Positions 9,178 through 16,937 of a stretch of DNA of 36,052 nt are shown here, piece after piece (the first letter of the stretch is position 1; each line of letters starts with the position of its first letter). The notes under the pieces are model-generated. The model saw only the letters and a list, made by a program, of their open reading frames with translations. It had not been told where the DNA came from and did not search any database. The translations under genes and the position numbers were made by a program. The stretch covers positions 1 through 36,052 of the forward strand of contig JAQBUE010000032.1 in the NCBI GenBank assembly GCA_027624045.1. The letters are read 5' to 3'. This DNA is from Acidobacteriota bacterium (lineage in GTDB: Bacteria; Acidobacteriota; Terriglobia; Bryobacterales; UBA6623).

Positions 9178-9228
9178 CCGCATCATCGCCGCGACAAGAA
9201 TCTTGACAGACAAAGGCTGAATATCCTT

Positions 9229-10428
9229 ATGAAAGTTGACCGCCGCCGCGCATTGCGGAGTCTCGCACAGTTGTTTCTCGCTTCGCCTCTGTTGCAGCAG
9301 CAGATGCTGCGCTCGCAGGGCCCGCCAAAGATTGATCCCGTGCTGGAGCCGGCGAACATCATGGATTTCGCCAAACTCGCGCAAGAGAAGCTCGATCCGG
9401 TAGCCTGGGACTACATGGCCGAGGGCGCCAGCGACGAAGCGGCATTGCGCGATGCCCGCAAGGCGTTTGACCGCATCATTCTGCGGCCGCGGTTTCTCAC
9501 CGACGTTCACAAGATCGACATTTCAATCAAGCTATTCGGCAAGACCCTTCGGCACCCCATCTTCATAGACCCCGCAGGCGGCAAGAATTGCTTCTATCCC
9601 GACGGCGAAAACGAGGTCGCCAAGGGCGCCGGCGAGACCGACACACTGATGATCTCGAACGGCGGGATCGAGGGAGTCGTCAAATCTGGCCAAGGCCCGA
9701 AGAACTGGTGGCAGTTCACGACCGGCGGCGAGTTTCGCACCGAAAACGCGATGCTCAACTTCGTCGAGCGTGTCGAGGACTCTGGAGCAAGCGCCATCTC
9801 GTTCACCGTCGACATCATGCATGTCTCGCACCGCGAGCGCAGCATCCACAACAAGTTTGTTCGGAGCTGGTGCGATACCGGCGTGCCTCGGGATGCGCAG
9901 GGCAATCTGATTTACAAAGAAGGCGACGAGCCCTGGAGGACGGGCGGCTTTCCGTCACGCCCCTTCCCTACGCCGACCTGGGACACAGTTCGCAAGCTAC
10001 GTGAATTAACTGATTTGCCCATCATCATCAAGGGCATTCTCACAGCCGAAGACACAGAGATGGCCGTCCTGTCAGGGATGTCGGGCGTAGTCGTATCGAG
10101 CCACGGCGCACGGCAGCTCGACCATGTCGGCGGGACGCTTGAGGCCCTTCCGGAATGCGTTCAGGCGGCGGGCGGGAAGATCCCCGTGCTGATCGATGGC
10201 GGCTTCCGGCGCGGATCGGATGTATTGAAGGCGCTGGCGCTGGGCGCGTCGGCGGTGGGCGTCGCGCGTCCGTACCTGTGGGGGCTGTGTACGTTTGGCC
10301 AGCAGGGCGTGGCACGTGTGATTGAACTATTGCGCACGGAGTTGGCGCTCGATATGGGGATGGCCGGCGTAGCCAAGATTTCGGATATCGATCGGAAGTT
10401 GGTTCGGATTCGGGACTACACGCTGTAG
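9229..10428 (+). CDS. FMN-dependent alpha-hydroxy-acid dehydrogenase-like enzyme, copy 2
   Basis: This 399-residue protein is a tandem paralogue of the preceding gene and aligns along its full length, including the leader MKVDRRRALRSLAQLFLASP. Conserved catalytic residues are Tyr62 (WDYMAEG), Lys268 (IIKGILTAEDT), His292 and Arg295 (SSHGARQLD), and the FMN phosphate loop DGGFRRGSDVLKALALGA. It shares the unusual PAGGKNCFYPDGE segment and the changed pocket motifs (SNGG, QFTTGG) with copy 1. It differs from copy 1 in the region after CDTGVPRDAQG and in SSHG instead of SNHG, so the two may differ in substrate. The two genes are 51 bases apart and could be co-transcribed. A membrane-proximal or periplasmic location is suggested by the leader but unproven. 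Confidence 0.9.
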   Translation: MKVDRRRALRSLAQLFLASPLLQQQMLRSQGPPKIDPVLEPANIMDFAKLAQEKLDPVAWDYMAEGASDEAALRDARKAFDRIILRPRFLTDVHKIDISIKLFGKTLRHPIFIDPAGGKNCFYPDGENEVAKGAGETDTLMISNGGIEGVVKSGQGPKNWWQFTTGGEFRTENAMLNFVERVEDSGASAISFTVDIMHVSHRERSIHNKFVRSWCDTGVPRDAQGNLIYKEGDEPWRTGGFPSRPFPTPTWDTVRKLRELTDLPIIIKGILTAEDTEMAVLSGMSGVVVSSHGARQLDHVGGTLEALPECVQAAGGKIPVLIDGGFRRGSDVLKALALGASAVGVARPYLWGLCTFGQQGVARVIELLRTELALDMGMAGVAKISDIDRKLVRIRDYTL

Positions 10429-10516
10429 ACCGGGGTGGCGGTTCGTCCTGGTTATACGGATACGGCCGATTTCGAGGTATTGCTCTTCTATGACCTGGCG
10501 AGCACGTACTTCAGAT

Positions 10517-10593
10517 TGGTACTGGCGGCGGGAATCGAACCTGCGACCTCCTGATCCACAATCAGGCGCTCTAACCGACTGAGCTACGCCAGC
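10517..10593 (-). tRNA. tRNA-His (anticodon GTG)
   Basis: Read on the minus strand, the 77-base gene (CCA included at 10519-10517) begins GCTGGCG and folds into the cloverleaf. The D arm is GCTC...GAGC; the anticodon stem is CCTGA/TCAGG around loop TTGTGGA, so the anticodon is GTG (His); the T arm contains GGTTCGATTCC. One A-C mismatch sits in the T stem. Base 1 (G) faces T at 72, a wobble pair. The base before G1 is T and the discriminator is A, so the G-1:C73 pair typical of bacterial tRNA-His is not encoded. It stands between the FMN enzyme gene and the sialidase-like gene. Confidence 0.93.
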
Positions 10594-10609
10594 ACAGGGT
10601 GTTTCTTGC

Positions 10610-10639
10610 AGTTTAGCTGGATGGGCTGGGGGTGGGCAA
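10610..10639 (-). promoter_or_regulatory. Probable tRNA-His promoter
   Basis: On the minus strand TTGCCC (10639-10634) is followed after 18 bases by TAAACT (10615-10610), resembling sigma-70 -35 and -10 elements. Transcription would begin near 10603, about ten bases before the mature tRNA 5' end. Confidence 0.45.
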
Positions 10640-10702
10640 GGTTGGAACAGCGGGCGAGAATGAATCGGTTCGAACGCCCGGGTTAGGAGCGGCCGGAGCG
10701 GC

Positions 10703-11818
10703 TCAACGCACACTCAGGCGGTGGAGCTTGATTTTCCCTTGCCCTTCCTCGACACACCAGTGGGCCGCCAGGAATTCATTTTCGCTTAATCGCAACAGTG
10801 ACGGCTGTCCAAAACGAAGGGCCTTGAACATTTGCGCCGCGCTCTGCCCCGCCTTCGTCTGGGAATCGGAGCCGGCGCCATAGATCGCGCATTCGGTGAC
10901 GACCCGCCACTCGTCATTCGCGAAGTCGACGACACGGACGAAGATTCCGATCTCATCACCGCGATGAGCGTGAATCGTCAACAAACGGTCACCGTCGAGC
11001 CAGACGAGATTCGAGGCTTGCCCCATGACGCCGGTGTCGAGCGGGGCGGACCAGGTCTTGCCATCGTCGTGTGACACCGTCACGTGATTGGCGTGATGCC
11101 GGTCCGCCGCCTGGTCGTAAGCCCAGACGAGCGCCACGAGCCGCCCATCCTGCATCTCGCAAAGCCGCGGCTCGAAGGGCGAAAGATTTCCGGCGGCGCT
11201 ACGGAAGAAAACCGTGCTGTCGTCCCACGTCCGGCCCTGATCACGGCTGCGCACCAACACGCCGATCTGTCCGGAGGGGTTCGAACCATCAGGCATCCTA
11301 TAGAGAGCCCCCGCCGCCACGATGTCGCCCGACCGAAGTGCCACGGGTGGACCGGAAAGCTCATAAAGTTCGGGGCGGTTCCTCGGAATGGTTTCGGGCA
11401 CGGACCAGGTGCGGCCCTCATCGCGTGAGAACGAGACAATGTCGTCCCCCGGCAGAATGCCGCCTGTTTCCGAGATGCTGATCGACTGTTCGGGATCATC
11501 GCGCGCGAAGCGGTACCCCATCGCGAGTAATGAACCATCGGTCAGCACGGCCGCCTTCATGCAGTCGCTTGCCGGCGCGGCCGACGCCGACTTGTCGTAA
11601 AGCGGACCTTGCAGCGTCCACGCGCGGCCGGCGTCGCCTGAACGCGCCAGATAGGTGGTGCCATCCGCCGATTCGAACGCCTCGGCAATCATCAGGGTGG
11701 CGAGTAAATCGCCGGAAGCGAGCTTGACCAAACCCGGAAAGTAACTATGGCGGCTGCGCACATGAGGCTTCGGGTTGTCGTAAAGAATATGCCCTTCGAG
11801 ACGGCGGATTTCAGTCAT
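10703..11818 (-). CDS. Asp-box (sialidase/BNR-like) beta-propeller protein
   Basis: The 371-residue protein has four Asp-box motifs (SxDxGxxW): SGDAGRAW (60-67), SRDEGRTW (131-138), SRDQGRTW (191-198) and SHDDGKTW (249-256). These are spaced as in the six-bladed propeller of sialidases and related glycoside hydrolases or lyases. An N-terminal Arg-rich stretch (HVRSRHSYFPGLV) could supply the first carboxylate-binding Arg. There is no signal peptide, so it appears cytoplasmic, unlike most secreted sialidases. Its ATG overlaps the stop of the upstream symporter gene by one base (TAATG), implying translational coupling. It is the last gene of a four-gene minus-strand operon, so it probably acts on what the symporter imports. 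Whether it is a true exo-sialidase cannot be told from sequence; the broader exo-alpha-sialidase superfamily label is safer. Confidence 0.85.
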   Translation of the reverse strand: MTEIRRLEGHILYDNPKPHVRSRHSYFPGLVKLASGDLLATLMIAEAFESADGTTYLARSGDAGRAWTLQGPLYDKSASAAPASDCMKAAVLTDGSLLAMGYRFARDDPEQSISISETGGILPGDDIVSFSRDEGRTWSVPETIPRNRPELYELSGPPVALRSGDIVAAGALYRMPDGSNPSGQIGVLVRSRDQGRTWDDSTVFFRSAAGNLSPFEPRLCEMQDGRLVALVWAYDQAADRHHANHVTVSHDDGKTWSAPLDTGVMGQASNLVWLDGDRLLTIHAHRGDEIGIFVRVVDFANDEWRVVTECAIYGAGSDSQTKAGQSAAQMFKALRFGQPSLLRLSENEFLAAHWCVEEGQGKIKLHRLSVR

Positions 11819-13347
11819 TACGAACTTTCATCCCGCAAGTAAGTCAATCCTCGCGTCTTCTCATCGGGCGGCGGAGCCGTGACGAGGCTGACGAGCTTCG
11901 CCGTGACAAGCCCGCCGACGAACGACGCTGGGACGACCCACAGAAACGAGACACTCTGCTCCAAGCCAAACCACTCGCGCCCGAAGCAGACATAGAGGCT
12001 GATGGCCGTGGCTGCGACGAATCCAGCCAAAGCCGCCGTCTTTCCTGCCCGGCGAAACAGTATGCCGGCGAAGAATAGAACGCCGATCGGCCCCACGAAA
12101 ATGTGATTGACGCGCCCGGTCAACTCGACAAGATTCCAGTCCGACATTTCCATCACCATCGTAATCAGACACGCCATCGCGAGACCCGTGAACCCGGCTA
12201 CCACGCCGCTGAAACGGTCGAACCAAAGCGAGTCGCCCTCGCCCGCCCCGGAGCGCTTCATGAAGTCACTGCTGATGACGCTTGAAATCGAATTGATCCC
12301 CGAACTCAAACTCGACATGGCGGCCGCCAACAAGGCCGCCACGAGTAAGCCCGATACTCCCGGCGGAAGCACCTGAACGATAAAGCGCGGCATCAGCTTA
12401 TCGGCTTCGGGCGCGACCTGCTCCTGAAACTCCTGGATGGGCAGTCCCGACTGCGCCGCATAGTAAGCGAACAAAGCAAGCCCTGAGATCGCGAGCATGA
12501 ATAGCAACGTTACGTTGGCGACCGCATACATCCAAAGCGATCGCTGCGCCTCTTTGAGTGATGGCGTACTCAGCAAGCGCTGCACGGCTACTTGATCGGA
12601 CGCCTGGGTGCAGATGTTCCAAAAGAACTGGCTCAGCAGCGCGCCGACAAGCGTGATGCGAACCATGGGGTCCCAACTGAATGTCTGGATCTCGCTTCGC
12701 CCCGCCTGCGAAAAGGAATCCCACCACACAAGCGGCCCCGTGCCCAGCGAAAACCCGATGAACACCGGTATGGCGAGTGCGCCGCCAAACAGAATCAGCA
12801 ACTGCAGATTGTCAGTCCAGATGACCGTCTGCAAGCCGCCCGCGCTGGTGTAGAACGTAGTGACCGCGCCGATGACGAGGATCGTGGCATAGATGTTCCA
12901 GCCCGTAATTTCCACCATCGCGAAGCTCGCCGTATAGATGATCAACCCCATCCACAACACGGTTCGGATCAAGAAAATCGAGCCGGCCAAAGTACGCACT
13001 TGAGTGCTAAAGCGCAAATCGAGATATTCGTAAACACTCGTGATCGGCAGCCGCTTGAGAGCGGGCAGCAAGGTGTAGCTCATTAGCGGAACCACAAGTG
13101 GAACCGAGAGCACACCGGCGAAGAATCCAAACCCATACCGGATCATCTCGCCCGGCAAGCTGAGATAGCTGATGCTCGACAGCAATGTTGCCAGGATGCT
13201 GCCGCCGGCCAGCATCCAGTGTGTGCGCCTCCCACCGAGAAAATACTCGTCCCGCGAAGTCTGACGGCCGGCGAAGTACGTGCCGATGCCGGCCATGCCC
13301 GCGAAATAGGCGATGATGACGACGAAATCGAGAGTTGTGAGTTCCAT
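11818..13347 (-). CDS. SSS-family sodium:solute symporter
   Basis: This 509-residue, highly hydrophobic protein fits the sodium:solute symporter (SSS) family, which drives uptake of sugars, sialic acid, amino acids or vitamins with Na+. It opens with a short periplasmic end and first membrane helix (LDFVVIIAYFAGMAGIGTYF), followed by GRQTSRDEYFLGGRRTHW, the conserved SSS loop, and about 13 membrane segments in all. MSSLSSGINSISSV near residue 345 matches the conserved Ser-rich Na+-binding region of the eighth helix. It ends in a short cytoplasmic tail (PPPDEKTRGLTYL). The gene follows the PHP gene after 76 bases and overlaps the next gene by one base. Substrate is not readable; with a sialidase-like protein and an oxidoreductase beside it, a sugar or sugar acid is likely. 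Confidence 0.9.
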   Translation of the reverse strand: MELTTLDFVVIIAYFAGMAGIGTYFAGRQTSRDEYFLGGRRTHWMLAGGSILATLLSSISYLSLPGEMIRYGFGFFAGVLSVPLVVPLMSYTLLPALKRLPITSVYEYLDLRFSTQVRTLAGSIFLIRTVLWMGLIIYTASFAMVEITGWNIYATILVIGAVTTFYTSAGGLQTVIWTDNLQLLILFGGALAIPVFIGFSLGTGPLVWWDSFSQAGRSEIQTFSWDPMVRITLVGALLSQFFWNICTQASDQVAVQRLLSTPSLKEAQRSLWMYAVANVTLLFMLAISGLALFAYYAAQSGLPIQEFQEQVAPEADKLMPRFIVQVLPPGVSGLLVAALLAAAMSSLSSGINSISSVISSDFMKRSGAGEGDSLWFDRFSGVVAGFTGLAMACLITMVMEMSDWNLVELTGRVNHIFVGPIGVLFFAGILFRRAGKTAALAGFVAATAISLYVCFGREWFGLEQSVSFLWVVPASFVGGLVTAKLVSLVTAPPPDEKTRGLTYLRDESS

Positions 13348-13423
13348 CAGGTGAAGCTGAGATTTTAGCTCACTTCGAGGCAGGCGTGGAACTCAGCGGG
13401 TGCCAGGTGGTGAGAAGCGCCGA

Positions 13424-14182
13424 CTAACCGAAGAACGTCCAACTCCGCCGACGCTTCACTCGCGGTGCCGCTAAATCGATGGGATCGCCCCACAGAGCCG
13501 CCCAGGGATTGTCGATGAACAAGCGGTCGGCCTCAGCATCGCCCCAACGGTCGGCCACGAACTCATAGGCTTTCATCAAGACCGGAGGCCGTCCATCCGG
13601 GTTGTGTGCATCCGAGGCAACGAAGTGAACGAGGTGCGCATCCAGCATCAGGATGGCAGCCTCTTGCGCGCTTTCGCCGAACCGCCCGCTTAGAGATTGA
13701 GCGGTGATCTGAATCAAACAGCCGCGCCGGACCCAGCGCGCCAGCCTCCGCAAGTTGCGCCGCAGATGCCGGTTTCGCTCCGGGTGCGTGATAACGGGCA
13801 CAATGCCCACACTCCGGAATCGCTCAAATACTTCTGACGTCCCCTGAAAAAGCAGCTCATCAGAGAACTCGACCAGCAGATAGTTGTGGCCGTTGATGGT
13901 GAACCGTGAAGCGTCCGACAGCGCCGCTTCGATATTCTGCATGCTCAGGTGCAGGTCGCAACCGCGATGCAGGTGGATCAGCGTGCCGACGGCCGTTTGC
14001 AGCTCTTGGCGCGCCTCTTCGACACGTTCGGAATCGAACGGGTAGCGGTTGCTGCAGTGAGGCGTGAGGACGAGATCGGTCGTTCCCGACTCGGCGGCCA
14101 TGCGGCACATGGCTATCGCCGCGGCCTCATCGGGCGCACCGTCGTCGAAGCCCGGTAGAACGTGGCTATGCAGATCGATCAA
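13424..14182 (-). CDS. PHP-domain hydrolase, CpsB/YwqE-like
   Basis: The 252-residue protein begins MIDLHSHVLPGFDDG when started at the TTG at 14182-14180. That matches exactly the standard N-terminus of CpsB/CapC/YwqE tyrosine-phosphatase-type PHP proteins; a longer in-frame reading to 14260 would overlap the upstream gene and add unrelated residues. The PHP metal ligands are visible in DLHSH, LTPHCS, the Glu in LVEFSDEL, VITHPERN and FVASDAHN. Bacterial relatives dephosphorylate phosphotyrosine on capsule kinases, but no kinase or capsule gene is near. Here the gene sits in a catabolic-looking operon, one base after the Gfo/Idh stop, so it may instead hydrolyse a phosphorylated metabolite. 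Assignment of family is strong; that of substrate is weak. Confidence 0.85.
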   Translation of the reverse strand: MIDLHSHVLPGFDDGAPDEAAAIAMCRMAAESGTTDLVLTPHCSNRYPFDSERVEEARQELQTAVGTLIHLHRGCDLHLSMQNIEAALSDASRFTINGHNYLLVEFSDELLFQGTSEVFERFRSVGIVPVITHPERNRHLRRNLRRLARWVRRGCLIQITAQSLSGRFGESAQEAAILMLDAHLVHFVASDAHNPDGRPPVLMKAYEFVADRWGDAEADRLFIDNPWAALWGDPIDLAAPRVKRRRSWTFFG

Positions 14183-14183
14183 G

Positions 14184-15308
14184 TCAGGCGACTTTCTCCC
14201 AACGACGTGAGCGGGCCGCTTTCTCCACGGCGTGCAGCACCTTTTGGTTGCGCAGTCCATCGTCGAAATCCGGATGAATCTCGCTGCCCGACTCTAGCGC
14301 CATCAAGAAGTCGTTCACGCTGTGGGTAAAGGTGTGCTCGTAGCCGAGGATGTGGCCATCGGCCCACCAGTGATCGGCGTAAGGATGATTGCCTTTCGAG
14401 CAGGCGATGATGCGGCGGAATCCCTGTGCATCGGCCTTGTCGTCCGCCGAGCAAAAATCGAGATTATTGAGATTCTCGAGATCAAATACGAGTGAGCCCC
14501 GGCTGCCGTTCACCTCGAACGCATTGTGATTCTTGCGCCCCAGAGCAAAACGCGTCGCTTCGAGGGTGCCGATCGCCCCGTTCGCGAACCTTGTGCAGAC
14601 CACGACGGCATCGTCCACTGTGACCGCCTCGTTCTTGCGTGATCGCGGGGCGGTTGGGCGCTCTTTGATGTATGTCTCCATTGCGGCCGACACGCTGCTG
14701 ATGTCGCCGCAGAGATAATGCGCCAAGTCGATGATGTGCGAACCGAGGTCGCCCAGCGCGCCCGAGCCGGCGCGCTGTTTGTCGAAGCGCCAAAGCATCT
14801 GTAGTTTCGGCGACATCGCCCAATCCTGCAAATAGCGGGCGCGAAAGTGGAAGATGCGTCCGATGCGGCCGTCGTCGATGATTTTCTTCGCGAGTGCCAC
14901 GGCCGGAGCCCGCCGGTAGTTGTGCATCAGGAAGTGCCGGACACCGGCCTTGGCTGCCGCGGCGGTCATACGTTTCGCTTCCGCGAGAGTGTTCCCGAGC
15001 GGCTTCTCGCACACGATATGCTTTTTCGCTTTCACGGCTTCGAGCACCATCGGTTTATGCCAATCGCCGGGCGTGCAGATATCGACCACATCGATATCGT
15101 CGCGGTGCATGACGGCCTTCCAATCCGTTGACGCCTCTTCCCAGCGGTACAGCCGCGCCGCCTCTTTCGTTTGCTTCGGATCGCGGCCCACGATCACCTT
15201 CATTTCCACACGCGGGGCCTGAGGGAAAAACATGTTCACGCTGCGATAGGCCTGACTGTGCGCCTTGCCCATGAACTTGGTTCCGAACAATGCTACGCGC
15301 ACAGACAT
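14184..15308 (-). CDS. Gfo/Idh/MocA family oxidoreductase
   Basis: This 374-residue NAD(P)-dependent dehydrogenase has the usual family layout. The N-terminal Rossmann part contains the modified nucleotide motif ALFGTKFMGKAHSQAY and ICTPGDWHKP. The conserved EKPL (101-104; Lys catalytic or cofactor-contacting) follows, then a C-terminal alpha/beta domain with GDLGSHIIDLAHYLCG, whose Asp and His are the usual catalytic acid-base positions. Family members oxidise or reduce sugars and cyclitols, for example inositol, glucose or sialic-acid derivatives. No signal peptide, so cytoplasmic. It is the first gene of the minus-strand operon with the PHP protein, symporter and Asp-box protein. It ends two bases before the PHP start codon. 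Confidence 0.93.
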   Translation of the reverse strand: MSVRVALFGTKFMGKAHSQAYRSVNMFFPQAPRVEMKVIVGRDPKQTKEAARLYRWEEASTDWKAVMHRDDIDVVDICTPGDWHKPMVLEAVKAKKHIVCEKPLGNTLAEAKRMTAAAAKAGVRHFLMHNYRRAPAVALAKKIIDDGRIGRIFHFRARYLQDWAMSPKLQMLWRFDKQRAGSGALGDLGSHIIDLAHYLCGDISSVSAAMETYIKERPTAPRSRKNEAVTVDDAVVVCTRFANGAIGTLEATRFALGRKNHNAFEVNGSRGSLVFDLENLNNLDFCSADDKADAQGFRRIIACSKGNHPYADHWWADGHILGYEHTFTHSVNDFLMALESGSEIHPDFDDGLRNQKVLHAVEKAARSRRWEKVA

Positions 15309-15383
15309 GATTGGATCATCTCCCCCTCTTCATGAATGACCTGCTGCCTACAGCTAGTGATTTGGTTTGCGCCGCGGCGAAAC

Positions 15384-15893
15384 TCAGATGAACATTTCTT
15401 CATCTTGGGTCGCGCGGTCAACCGGCGCCGGTCCGCGTCCCGTAAAGGCGTCAATCATCGCCGCGATACCCATGCCGACGGCTCGAATCTGCTTGACCGG
15501 CGCCAGTACGGCTTGCTGCAGTGCAGCGGCTGACTCCTGTACCCGGTCCAAGAGCAACTGGACGGTCTGATCGACTCGTTGGGCTTGCAGGTGCGTTGTC
15601 TTCGATATCTCGTCGAGGGCTTGGTCCGCCTTTTCGACTTGATTTTTCGCAAGGACGGTAATCTCGCGCACTTGCTTCAGGATCTCGTTCGATTCCCGGC
15701 GCACGTCTTGCAAAGTACTGTTCGCAGTCTCAGCGAGCGGTTCCCAGCGGTCAAGAAAGTCGCTGACGCGCTGGCGAGCCTTCTTGATCGAAAACCAAAC
15801 CCCGATCATCGCGGCCATCTGGATCAGCAGAGCCACGGCCGCGATGCCCGTGAACACGGTCATGATCTGAAGCAACTGTGTCTCGTTTTGCAT
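15384..15893 (-). CDS. Membrane-anchored coiled-coil protein (DUF948-like)
   Basis: The 169-residue protein has one N-terminal membrane helix (about 10-35; MTVFTGIAAVALLIQMAAMIG) followed by a long helical, probably coiled-coil segment (about 36-130) rich in Gln, Glu, Asp and Val, and an amphipathic stretch near 135-150 (AVGMGIAAMIDAFTGRG). This resembles DUF948-type proteins with a methyl-accepting-like helical bundle but no clear signalling domain. It is co-directional with, and 18 bases after, a YtxH gene; paired small envelope-stress proteins of this kind are common. An AAGGA-like site precedes the ATG. Function unknown; a scaffold or stress role in the inner membrane is a guess. Confidence 0.75.
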   Translation of the reverse strand: MQNETQLLQIMTVFTGIAAVALLIQMAAMIGVWFSIKKARQRVSDFLDRWEPLAETANSTLQDVRRESNEILKQVREITVLAKNQVEKADQALDEISKTTHLQAQRVDQTVQLLLDRVQESAAALQQAVLAPVKQIRAVGMGIAAMIDAFTGRGPAPVDRATQDEEMFI

Positions 15894-15911
15894 CCGATCG
15901 GTCCTTAGCTC

Positions 15912-16217
15912 TTAGACTGAGCCGCTATTAAGATCCCACTCGCCTTGAGCGGCCTCGCGATAAGCGCGCCGCCCGGCATCGAGCGCCGTCTGCAGTTGAT
16001 CTCGCCGAGCCGACAGCGTACCGCGGCCACGCTCCACAACGCGGTCCGCCTGCGTTCGAAGCTCACCGCCGCGTTCCCGCAAATACTCACGCCCTTCTCC
16101 GGCACGCTCGCGCAAATCACCCACCAGATCCTCGCCGGCCTTAGGGGCCAGCAACAGACCCACAGCCGCCCCAACGCCTAACCCCAAGCAGAAGCAAGAG
16201 AAACTGGAACTCGCCAT
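15912..16217 (-). CDS. YtxH domain-containing small protein
   Basis: The 101-residue protein begins with a glycine-rich membrane segment FCLGLGVGAAVGLLLAPKAGEDL, the hallmark of YtxH (formerly gas-vesicle-like) proteins. A charged helical tail follows (RERAGEGREYLRERGG and so on). Related proteins are general-stress induced and membrane associated; the biochemical role is not known. GGAGG seven bases before the ATG is a good ribosome binding site. The next gene downstream encodes a membrane coiled-coil protein, so the two are probably one operon. Confidence 0.85.
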   Translation of the reverse strand: MASSSFSCFCLGLGVGAAVGLLLAPKAGEDLVGDLRERAGEGREYLRERGGELRTQADRVVERGRGTLSARRDQLQTALDAGRRAYREAAQGEWDLNSGSV

Positions 16218-16416
16218 GAAAGAGCCTCCGCGCCTCTGAAAAGGAGCTAGCGCAAGGCTGATGTTACCATATCGATCTCTGCCGCCGAAATAGGCCGGGC
16301 CGCCGAGCGGAACGCGGCGGAAACGCCGGATTCACTCAGCCACAACCAACTGCGCAGCGCCCGCAACGAACTATACTAGTGGCCAACCCGTTCAGCGGAC
16401 GAAGAAAGATACCCAT
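16218..16416. promoter_or_regulatory. Divergent intergenic region between YtxH and NIPSNAP genes
   Basis: This 199-base gap separates divergent genes and should contain promoters for both. TATACT near 16371-16376 is a possible -10 for the NIPSNAP gene, but I see no convincing -35. No strong inverted repeat stands out. Confidence 0.3.
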
Positions 16417-16851
16417 ATGATCACTCGCACCACAGTAAAGCGAAGATTCCTTATCCTCACAAGTTGCCTCGCCCTGCTAGGAGTTACCCTCATCATGCCG
16501 ACAACCGCCGCCGCCCAAGAACGGCTTTTCGAGATCCGTACCTATACAACTCTTGATGGCCGCCTCGACGCCTTGCACGCCCGTTTCCGTGATAATACGA
16601 ACCGCATTTTCGTGAAACACGGCATGTCACTCATCGGCTACTGGACACCTACCGAAGGGCCGGAATCAAGCAATACGCTGGTCTACATTCTGGCGTTCCC
16701 AAACAAGGAAGCCCGCGAGAAAGCATGGGCCGCTTTTCGTGTCGACCCGGAGTGGAAGAAGGTTCAGGCCGAGTCGGAGAAGGACGGAAAGATCGTCAAG
16801 GAAGTAAAATCCCAGTTCCTGCGCGCGACCAACTACTCGCCCATTCAGTAG
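16417..16851 (+). CDS. Secreted NIPSNAP family protein
   Basis: The 144-residue protein has a cleavable signal peptide (basic MITRTTVKRRF, hydrophobic core LILTSCLALLGVTLIM, then TTAAAQE) followed by a single NIPSNAP domain: LFEIRTYTTLDGRLDALHARF, then the central HGMSLIGYWTP and a C-terminal FRVDPEWKKVQAESE. NIPSNAP is a small ferredoxin-like fold of unclear activity. Bacterial members are often secreted and found beside oxidoreductases or in Acidobacteriota, Planctomycetota and related soil groups. The gene stands alone; no partner is apparent. Family membership is clear and function is unknown. Confidence 0.88.
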   Translation: MITRTTVKRRFLILTSCLALLGVTLIMPTTAAAQERLFEIRTYTTLDGRLDALHARFRDNTNRIFVKHGMSLIGYWTPTEGPESSNTLVYILAFPNKEAREKAWAAFRVDPEWKKVQAESEKDGKIVKEVKSQFLRATNYSPIQ

Positions 16852-16937
16852 GACTTGCACCGCGCCGCCTCAGGCTTCCGTGCCGGATCGCTCTCTCGCC
16901 GCCGGGTCCTCGGCGGCGGCGACACGGGATACCGCTC

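Noticed and set aside
10687..10704. GC-rich hairpin after the sialidase-like gene as terminator
   Set aside because: Imperfect stem and no T-run.
10327..10713. Minus-strand open frame containing SVRAPDCGSGGRRFDSRRQYQ
   Set aside because: This string is the well-known mistranslation of a tRNA gene, here tRNA-His.
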